Positions 58,460 to 64,000 of a stretch of DNA of 64,000 nt are shown here, piece after piece (within the stretch, counting starts at the first letter, position 1; the number at the start of each line of letters is the position of its first letter). Below the pieces are notes generated by a model that ran no database searches, had not been told where the DNA came from, and saw only the letters and a list, made by a program, of their open reading frames with translations. The translations under genes and the position numbers were made by a program. This DNA is from Amycolatopsis arida (GTDB lineage: Bacteria > Actinomycetota > Actinomycetes > Mycobacteriales > Pseudonocardiaceae), in the NCBI RefSeq assembly GCF_900115565.1, contig NZ_FOWW01000006.1, positions 1-64,000 on the forward strand. Direction: 5' to 3'.

Positions 58460-59853
58460 GGCCGCTGGTGGTGGTCGGTGACGCGCTGCTCGACATCGAC
58501 ATCGAGGGCAGCGCCGACCGGCTGTGTCCGGAGGCGCCGGTGCCCGTGGTGGACATCGGCCGGGAGTGGCTGCGGCCCGGCGGCGCCGGGCTGGCCACCC
58601 TGCTGGCCGCGCGGTCCACGTCGGAGGTCGTGCTGGTGAGCGCGTTCGCCGACGACGGGCCCGGCCGCACCCTGCGCGACCTGCTCCGCAGGGAGGCCGA
58701 GGTGGTGCCGCTGCCACTGGCCGGCGGCACGGTGTGCAAGACCCGGGTGCGTGCGGGCGGCCAGTCGCTGCTGCGGCTGGATTCCGGCGACGGAAGGGCC
58801 GCTGGCGACCCGCTGCCCCGCCGGGCCGAGCGGGTCCTGCGCGGCGCCGGGGCGATCCTGGTCGCCGACTACGGGCGCGGGCTGGCCGCCCACCGCGGCC
58901 TGCGGCGGCTGCTGGCCGAGCTGGCCAGGACCGTGCCGGTGGTGTGGGATCCGCACCCGCGCGGGCCGGCCCCCGTACCGGGAGTCCGGCTGGCCACGCC
59001 CAACGAGGCCGAGGCCGCCGGCTTCGCCGGCGACTCCCCCGGTGACGCCGCGGCGCTGGCCGAGCGGCTGCGCGAGGCGTGGGAGTGCACGGGCACCGCG
59101 GTGACCGTCGGTGCGCGCGGCGCCGTGCTCGCCGGCGACGGCCCGACCCGCACCGTGCCGGTGCCCGGCACCGCGACGGTCACCGGGCCGAGCAGGCCCG
59201 ACACGTGCGGCGCCGGCGACCGGTTCGCCAGCGCCGCCGCGGCGGCCCTGCTCGGCGGCGCCGGGCTGGCCGACGCGGTGGCCGAGGCGGTGGACGCCGC
59301 CGCCCGGTTCGTCGCCGCCGGTGGCGCCGCGGCGCTGTCCGTCTGCGACGCGCCCGGCACCGCCCCGGCCCGCCCGGACGGACCCGCACCGGCCGGGACG
59401 GACGCGTTCGAGCTGGCGGCGCGGGTGCGCCGGTCCGGTGGCCGGCTGGTCGCCACCGGCGGTTGCTTCGACCTGCTGCACCCCGGCCACGTCAGCCTGC
59501 TGCGCCAGGCCCGCGCCCTCGGCGACGCGCTGGTGGTGTGCCTGAACTCCGACGCCTCGGTGCGCCGGCTCAAGGGCCCGACCCGGCCGATCGTGTCCGC
59601 GCCCGACCGGGCCCGGTTGCTCGCCGAGCTGGAGTCCGTGGACGCCGTCGTGGTGTTCGACGAGCCCTCGCCGAAGGCGGTGCTGGACCGGCTCCGCCCG
59701 GACGTGTGGGTCAAGGGCGGCGACTACGCCGGCACCGAGCTGCCCGAGGCGCGCGTGGTCCGGCGGCACGGCGGCGAGGTGGTGCTCGTCCCGCTGACGG
59801 ACGGCTACTCCACCACCCGGCTGGTCGCCGCGGCCAGCAACGGGCGGCACTGA
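58456..59853 (+). CDS. hldE: Bifunctional heptose 7-phosphate kinase / heptose 1-phosphate adenylyltransferase
   Basis: Makes ADP-D-glycero-beta-D-manno-heptose. The N-terminal 310 residues are a PfkB/ribokinase fold (VVVGDALLDIDIEGSADRLC; the ATP/anion-hole motif RPDTCGAGDRFASAAAAALL). The C-terminal 150 residues are a nucleotidyltransferase (VATGGCFDLLHPGHVSLLRQ, with the HPGH motif; WVKGGDYAGTELPEA). This is the ADP-beta branch, not the GDP-alpha HddA/HddC branch. ATG 58456 overlaps the gmhA stop. No epimerase of the HldD type is in the window, so the D,D-heptose form is expected. Confidence 0.94.
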   Translation: MRPLVVVGDALLDIDIEGSADRLCPEAPVPVVDIGREWLRPGGAGLATLLAARSTSEVVLVSAFADDGPGRTLRDLLRREAEVVPLPLAGGTVCKTRVRAGGQSLLRLDSGDGRAAGDPLPRRAERVLRGAGAILVADYGRGLAAHRGLRRLLAELARTVPVVWDPHPRGPAPVPGVRLATPNEAEAAGFAGDSPGDAAALAERLREAWECTGTAVTVGARGAVLAGDGPTRTVPVPGTATVTGPSRPDTCGAGDRFASAAAAALLGGAGLADAVAEAVDAAARFVAAGGAAALSVCDAPGTAPARPDGPAPAGTDAFELAARVRRSGGRLVATGGCFDLLHPGHVSLLRQARALGDALVVCLNSDASVRRLKGPTRPIVSAPDRARLLAELESVDAVVVFDEPSPKAVLDRLRPDVWVKGGDYAGTELPEARVVRRHGGEVVLVPLTDGYSTTRLVAAASNGRH

Positions 59854-59898
59854 GTCAGCTTCGAACCCGACCGACGAACGGCAGACGTGAGGAGCGCG

Positions 59899-60588
59899 AT
59901 GAAACCACTGGGCAATGTCCTGATCACCGGTGGCGCGTCCGGGCTGGGCGCGGCGACCGTGGCGGCGGTGCGCGAGGCCGGTGGCCGGCCACTGGTCCTC
60001 GACCGGGTCGCGCCGGCGGAGGGGGTCGAGCACGTGCTGGTCGACCTCGCCGACACCGACACCACCGAGCGCGCGGTGACCGAGCTGGTCGACCGCGCCG
60101 GCGGCCGGCTCGACGGCGTGTTCACCGCGGCCGGCATCGACGCGTGCGGCCCGCTGACCGAGGTGCCGGCGAAGGACTGGGAACGCGTGGTGCACGTCAA
60201 CCTGCTGGGCACCGCCGCCGTGGTCCGGGCCGCGCTGCCGCACCTGGAGCGAACGCACGGCACGGTGGTCACCGTGGCCTCCACCCTCGGGATCAAGGCG
60301 GTGAGCGACGCCACGGCCTACTGCGCCTCGAAGTACGGGGTGGTCGGCTTCACCAAGGCGCTGGCCGCGGAGACCGCCGGCCGGGTCGGGGTGACGCTGC
60401 TGGTCCCCGGCGGGATGCACACGAACTTCTTCAACGACCGGCCCGAGCAGTACAAGCCGCCGGCCGACGCGAAGCTGAACCACCCCGAGGACGTGGCGCG
60501 GACCGTGCTGTTCGCGCTGCGCCAGCCGCCCGGCTGCGAGGTGCGCGAGCTGGTGGTGTGCGCGTCGGAGGAGGGCTCCTACCCGTGA
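59899..60588 (+). CDS. Short-chain dehydrogenase/reductase
   Basis: A 229-residue classical SDR: NAD(P) motif VLITGGASGLGAATVAAV, FTAAGID (for the NNAG strand), and catalytic Ser-Tyr-Lys in ASTLGIKAVSDATAYCASKY. LVPGGMHTNFFNDRPEQYKP is the late loop. It is too short and the wrong type to be the heptose 6-epimerase HldD. Within a heptose operon it may oxidise or reduce the sugar or a related precursor; that is inference. ATG 59899 has GAGGAG upstream; the stop overlaps the next GT9 gene. Confidence 0.9.
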   Translation: MKPLGNVLITGGASGLGAATVAAVREAGGRPLVLDRVAPAEGVEHVLVDLADTDTTERAVTELVDRAGGRLDGVFTAAGIDACGPLTEVPAKDWERVVHVNLLGTAAVVRAALPHLERTHGTVVTVASTLGIKAVSDATAYCASKYGVVGFTKALAAETAGRVGVTLLVPGGMHTNFFNDRPEQYKPPADAKLNHPEDVARTVLFALRQPPGCEVRELVVCASEEGSYP

Positions 60589-61544
60589 GTGACGCGGTCC
60601 TGGTGCTGCGCGCGCTGGGGCTGGGCGATCTGCTGGTCGCGGTGCCGGCGCTGCGCGGGCTCCGCCGAGCCCACCCGGACGCCCGGACCGTGCTGGCCGC
60701 GCCGCACCAGCTCACCGAGGTGGTCGAGCTGATCGACGCGGTGGACGAGCTGCTGCCCACGCCAGGCCTCGGCGCCCTGCACTGGCCGGGCGAGCCGCCG
60801 GAGGTCGCGGTCAACCTGCACGGCCGCGGCCCGGAGAGCATCCGGGACCTGCGTGCCACCCGCCCCGGCACGCTGCTCACCCACCGGCATCCGGACTTCC
60901 CCGACCTGCCCGGCCCGGAGTGGGTCGAGGACCAGCACGAGGTGCGGCGGTGGTGCCGGCTGCTGGAGCACTTCGGCATCGCCGCCGACCCGGCCGACCT
61001 CCACCTGCCGGCGCCACCGGGGCCGAGCCCGGCGCCGGGCGCGGTGGTCGTGCACCCCGGCGCGGCACAGCCGGCACGGCGCTGGCCGGCCGAGCGCTTC
61101 GCCGGGGTGGCCCGCGCGCTCGCCGCGGCAGGGCACCGGGTGGTGGTCACCGGCAACGCCGCCGAGGCCGACCTGGCCCGGGACGTGGCGCGGCGGGCCG
61201 GCCTGCCCGAGGACGTGGTGCTCGCCGGCCGGCTCGGGCTCGCCGAGCTGGTCGCGCTGCTGGCGCGGGCGACGCTGCTGGTGGCCGCCGACACCGGGGT
61301 CGGCCACCTCGCCACGGCGATGCGCACGCCGTCGGTGCTGCTGTTCGGCCCGGTGTCACCCCGACAGTGGGGGCCGCCGGAGGGCGAGCGGCGGCACGTC
61401 GCGCTGTGGGCGGGCGAGCCGGCGGACCCGTTCGCCGACGCGCCGGCACCCGGGCTGCTCCGGCTGACCGAGGACGACGTGCTCGCCGCCGTGCGCCAGC
61501 TGGCCGAGGAGGGCCTGCTGGCCCGCAGGGACGGAAGGGAATGA
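60585..61544 (+). CDS. Glycosyltransferase family 9 (second heptosyltransferase-like)
   Basis: A 319-residue GT9 enzyme: VLVLRALGLGDLLVAVPALR, VVVHPGAAQPARRWPAERFA, VVVTGNAAEADLARDVARRA and VAADTGVGHLATAMRTPSVL, LFGPVSPRQWGPP. It probably adds a second heptose or related sugar to the same glycan as the first GT9 of the operon. GTG 60585 overlaps the SDR stop. It was once followed by ugd, now scrambled. Confidence 0.9.
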   Translation: MSDAVLVLRALGLGDLLVAVPALRGLRRAHPDARTVLAAPHQLTEVVELIDAVDELLPTPGLGALHWPGEPPEVAVNLHGRGPESIRDLRATRPGTLLTHRHPDFPDLPGPEWVEDQHEVRRWCRLLEHFGIAADPADLHLPAPPGPSPAPGAVVVHPGAAQPARRWPAERFAGVARALAAAGHRVVVTGNAAEADLARDVARRAGLPEDVVLAGRLGLAELVALLARATLLVAADTGVGHLATAMRTPSVLLFGPVSPRQWGPPEGERRHVALWAGEPADPFADAPAPGLLRLTEDDVLAAVRQLAEEGLLARRDGRE

Positions 61545-61545
61545 C

Positions 61546-61764
61546 GGTGAACCGCAGCGGGCGGGCGGCCACCCCGCGCGCCACCAGCTCGGCGAGCTCG
61601 GGCTCGTGGACCGGCACCGCGTCCCCGGACCGCGCCGCGATCGAGAACGCGGCCACCTTCGCCGTGTCCACGTCCACGCACACGACCGGGTGGCCGAGGT
61701 GGGCGAGGCACGCCGCGCTGGCCGCCCCCACGTAGCCGGCGCCGACGACACCCACGGTCTCCAC
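61546..61764 (-). pseudogene. Inverted 5' fragment of a UDP-glucose 6-dehydrogenase gene
   Basis: On the minus strand from GTG 61764 the frame reads METVGVVGAGYVGAASAACL, AHLGHPVVCVDVDTAKVAAF, then VPVHEPELAELVARGVAARP and LRFTV, the NAD-binding N-terminus of UDP-glucose/GDP-mannose dehydrogenases. It then runs into the end of the GT9 gene. The rest of the same protein is encoded on the + strand starting right beside it at about 61770. So a block of about 220 bp has flipped. Confidence 0.8.
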
Positions 61765-61769
61765 GGTCC

Positions 61770-62430
61770 GCGCTGGCCACCCGGCTGGCCCACCTGGCCC
61801 CCGGCGGCGTGGTGCTGCTGCGCCTGCCCCCCATGGGCGAGCACGGTGCGGCCGACCTCACCACCCTGGAACCACCCTGGACCAGGTGCGGGCCGACGTG
61901 GCGGGCACGGTCGCCGCCGGCGGCGTGCTCGCCCTCGAGTCCACCGCGCCGGTGGGCGCCGCACGGCGGGCGGCCGAGCGGCTGGCACGGCCCGACGTGC
62001 GGGTGGTGAGCAACCCCGAGTTCCTCCGCGAGGGCCACACGGTGGCGGACTTCCCGCGCCCGGACCGGATCGTCGTCGGCGCGGACGACCCGGTCGCGGG
62101 TGAGCGGGGTGCCGCGCTGTACGCGGGCGTCGACGCGCCCCCTTGCTGCGCACCGACCCGGCCAGCGAGGAGCTGGCGAAGCACGCCGGTGACGCGTTCC
62201 TCGCGAGCACGACGTCCTCGGCCCACGAGCTCGCCGAGCCGTGCGAGCGCTTCAGCGCCGACCTCATCCAGGTGGCCCCGCGGTGGGCTCGACCGGCGGA
62301 TCGGCCGCGACCACCTGGCACCCGGCCCCGACTGGGGCGGCGCGGCCGGTGGTAAACGCTGGCGACCCGCTCGACCCGGCGCCGCTGGACGCCGCCGGGT
62401 TCACGCTCGTGCGGTGGGAGCGCCGGCCGG
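61770..62430 (+). pseudogene. Remainder of a decayed UDP-glucose 6-dehydrogenase gene
   Basis: Successive + frames give GEHGAADLTTLE (about 61829), VLALESTAPVGAARRAAERL and VVSNPEFLREGHTVADFPRP with DRIVVGADDP (61877-62139), LLRTDPASEELAKHAGDAFL (62143 on), then GLDRRIGRDHLAPGPDWGG, and finally VVNAGDPLDPAPLDAAGFTL to about 62415. These are in order the blocks of Ugd. At least three frame changes separate them, and the region with the catalytic-cysteine motif (GGSCFPKD) through the C-terminal NAD domain is missing. It ends against the SDR gene on the other strand. Confidence 0.85.
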
Positions 62431-62433
62431 GGC

Positions 62434-63303
62434 TCAGCCACCGGGCACGGTCTGGCCGCCGAGCGCGGCGAGGACCTCGCCGGTGTAGTACGACGAGAGC
62501 CGGTTGCTGGCCAGGAAGACGTACGACGGGGCGATCTCGTCCGGGTCCGCCGGCCGCTGGTAGGGCACCTGCTCACCGAAGTGCTCCACCCGCTTCTCCG
62601 GGAAGGTCGACGGGATCAGCGGAGTCCACACCGGACCCGGCGCCACGCAGTTCACCCGGATGCCGCGCTCGGTCAGCGCCTGCGCCATCGCGTAGGTCCA
62701 CGCGTGCACGGCGCCCTTCGTGGCCGAGTAGTCGATCAGCGTCTTGTTGCCGCGCAGCCCGTTGACCGAGCCGGTGTTGATGATGCAGTCGCCCTCGCCG
62801 AGGTGCGGCAGCGCCGCGGCGGTCACCCGGAAGTAGGAATGGATGTTCACGTCGAACGTGCGCATCCACTGGTCCTCGGTCAGCTCGTCCGGCGACTTCA
62901 CCGGCCACTGCGTCGCGACGTTGTTGACCAGGATGTTCAGCCCGCCCAGCGCCTCGACCGTCCGCTCCACCACCGTGCGGCACCGCTCGCGATCGGCGAG
63001 GTCGCCGGGCAGCAGCTCGCAGCGCCGGCCCTGGTCGCGGACCAGGCGCGCGGTGTGCTCGGCGTCCTCGTGCTCCTCCAGGTAGGCGATCGCGACGTCG
63101 GCGCCCTCCTTGGCGAACGCGACCGCCACCGCCCTGCCGATCCCGGAGTCACCACCGGTGATCAGCGCGACCCGCCCGGCCAGCAGGTCGCGACCGACGT
63201 AGTCGGCCATCTCGTCGCGCGGCTCCGGCCGCATCTCGTCGGTCTCGCCGGGCGGCTCCTGGCGCTGCGGCGGCTGCGGGGGTCGGTCGGTCGGCTCGGG
63301 CAT
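62434..63303 (-). CDS. SDR family oxidoreductase, general-stress type (YdaD/GSP39-like)
   Basis: A 289-residue SDR with the Pro/Gln/Glu-rich lead (PPQPPQRQEPPGETDEMRPE) typical of general stress protein 39 relatives. It has LLAGRVALITGGDSGIGRAV, VNNVATQWP, INTGSVNGLRGNKTLIDYSA and TKGAVHAW for the Ser-Tyr-Lys triad, and RVNCVAPGPVWTPLIPSTFP. Substrate unknown. ATG 63303 has GAGGAGGGACG upstream, and a SigB-like promoter lies about 65 bp upstream, consistent with stress induction. Confidence 0.92.
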   Translation of the reverse strand: MPEPTDRPPQPPQRQEPPGETDEMRPEPRDEMADYVGRDLLAGRVALITGGDSGIGRAVAVAFAKEGADVAIAYLEEHEDAEHTARLVRDQGRRCELLPGDLADRERCRTVVERTVEALGGLNILVNNVATQWPVKSPDELTEDQWMRTFDVNIHSYFRVTAAALPHLGEGDCIINTGSVNGLRGNKTLIDYSATKGAVHAWTYAMAQALTERGIRVNCVAPGPVWTPLIPSTFPEKRVEHFGEQVPYQRPADPDEIAPSYVFLASNRLSSYYTGEVLAALGGQTVPGG

Positions 63304-63367
63304 CGTCCCTCCTCGTGCTGGCACGTCCTGCTGCGGACGACAGAGCGGAGCAGGCGTCGATCGCCGG

Positions 63368-63392
63368 GTACCCCGCGCCCGACCGGTGTAAC
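63368..63392 (-). promoter_or_regulatory. SigB/SigF-like promoter of the stress SDR gene
   Basis: On the minus strand GTTA (63392-63389) and GGGTAC (63373-63368) are 15 bp apart, 65 bp before the SDR start. On the + strand GTGT (63386) and GGGTAT (63406-63411) are 16 bp apart before the epimerase gene, but that would leave almost no leader. Confidence 0.45.
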
Positions 63393-63421
63393 CGATCCCG
63401 CGGCGGGGTATCTCGGAGGGC

Positions 63422-64000
63422 ATGACCGGGATTCGGGTGGTGGTGACCGGCGCCACCGGCAACGTGGGCACCAGCCTGGTGAGCGCCCTCGCCGACGACG
63501 AGCGCGTGGGAACGGTCGTCGGGCTGGCCCGGCGGCGCGCGGAGTGGGGCCACCCCGGCGTCGAGCTGTCCACTGTGGACGTCTCGAGGGACGACCTGGA
63601 GCCGGTGCTCGCCGGCGCCGACGTGGTGGTGCACCTGGCGTGGCTGTTCCAGCCGACCAGGGACCCGGCCACGACCTGGGAGAACAACGTCATCGGCAGC
63701 CTGCGGGTGTTCGACGCGGTCGCCGCGGCCGGGGTGCCGGCGCTGGTGTACGCCTCCTCGGTGGGCGCCTACTCTCCGGGGCCGAAGCACCCGCCGGTGG
63801 CCGAGGACTGGCCGACGCACGGCTGGCCAGGGGCCGCCTACACCAGGGAGAAGGCGTACCTGGAGCGGGTGCTCGACGCGTTCGAGCTCGCGCATCCCCA
63901 GGTACGGGTGGTGCGAATGCGGCCGGGGTTCATGTTCAAGCGGGAGTCGGCCTCCGAGCAGCGGCGGCTGTTCGCCGGGCCGCTGCTGCCCGGCATGCTG
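63422..64000 (+). CDS. NAD-dependent epimerase/dehydratase (partial, runs off the window)
   Basis: The first 193 residues of an extended SDR: VVVTGATGNVGTSLVSALAD (NAD motif), VDVSRDDLEPVLAGADVVVH, LAWLFQPTRDPATTWENNVI, YASSVGAYSPGPKHPP for the catalytic Ser region and YTREKAYLERVLDAFE for Tyr-x3-Lys. Substrate class unknown. ATG 63422 follows GGAGGG at only 1 nt, so a slightly later start is possible. It is divergent from the stress SDR. Confidence 0.88.
   Translation, partial: MTGIRVVVTGATGNVGTSLVSALADDERVGTVVGLARRRAEWGHPGVELSTVDVSRDDLEPVLAGADVVVHLAWLFQPTRDPATTWENNVIGSLRVFDAVAAAGVPALVYASSVGAYSPGPKHPPVAEDWPTHGWPGAAYTREKAYLERVLDAFELAHPQVRVVRMRPGFMFKRESASEQRRLFAGPLLPGML

Noticed and set aside
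58159-60483. A 774-codon minus-strand frame
   Set aside because: Antisense to hldE and the SDR; no domain features and extreme Gly/Arg/His content.
59899-60588. SDR as the missing HldD heptose epimerase
   Set aside because: At 229 residues with a classical SDR layout it lacks the extended C-terminal substrate domain of HldD.

Overview
The window is very GC-rich DNA with short gene gaps, many GTG starts and many ATGA/GTGA start-stop overlaps. It carries actinobacterial hallmarks: Ku, a DUF2630 protein, an LCP protein, actinobacterial cytochrome oxidase and a FolP2-type pterin-binding protein. A 20-bp palindromic repeat at 49456-49515 (core atgaaggtggccttcat) resembles a dispersed repeat I associate with Amycolatopsis and relatives. 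I infer a member of the Pseudonocardiaceae, possibly Amycolatopsis; the species cannot be told from sequence alone.

Layout. 1-5736: end of a repeat protein converging on a giant single-chain acyl-CoA carboxylase. 6022-12225: a cytochrome P450 relic, an LCP cell-wall ligase, and two secreted glycosidases (GH20 with a chitin-binding tail, GH97 with NPCBM); a DasR-type operator lies in front of the GH20 gene. 12326-18726: DUF2630, RecQ, an acetyltransferase, two small proteins, Ku, and an acyltransferase-3 gene broken by one in-frame TGA. 19154-28607: an exopolysaccharide locus with a priming sugar transferase, a MurJ-like flippase, a deacetylase, two GT4 glycosyltransferases, a Tat-exported beta-helix protein, a Wzy-like membrane protein on the opposite strand and a Wzz-like protein. 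28620-34420: P450, FolP2, secreted S1 protease, LysR regulator, secreted beta-propeller-like protein. 34503-36772: zinc alcohol dehydrogenase, a 59-residue acidic protein, a second P450 relic and an SRPBCC protein. 36868-42014: a short carotenoid-type cluster (crtB, methyltransferase, crtU-like, DUF5914 Rieske protein) interrupted by an Imm1 immunity gene and a frameshifted remnant of its partner. 42122-48686: CocE hydrolase plus ATP-grasp ligase, a divergent GCS2 ligase, and a haem-oxygenase-like/CDGSH/methyltransferase triad. 48823-51908: a second SRPBCC, cytochrome oxidase subunit I, DUF4383. 51974-62430: three glycosyltransferase and aldehyde dehydrogenase genes, then an ADP-heptose operon (gmhB, GT9, gmhA, hldE, SDR, GT9) ending in a UDP-glucose dehydrogenase gene wrecked by an inversion of its 5' end, frameshifts and a deletion. 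62434-64000: a general-stress-type SDR and the start of an NAD-dependent epimerase.

How the genes work together. Two separate surface-glycan systems stand out: the Wzx/Wzy-style locus at 19-28 kb, and the heptose locus at 52-62 kb, which is unusual for a Gram-positive because it has no LPS. Several dispersed genes (alcohol dehydrogenase, 59-aa protein, second SRPBCC, DUF4383, stress SDR) are preceded by GTT(T/G/A)-N14-16-GGGTA(T/C) elements like those read by SigB/SigF-class stress sigma factors, often in divergent pairs; this suggests a common stress regulon. The region is rich in gene decay: two P450 relics, a nonsense acyltransferase, a frameshifted toxin-partner, an XRE-regulator relic and the scrambled ugd.
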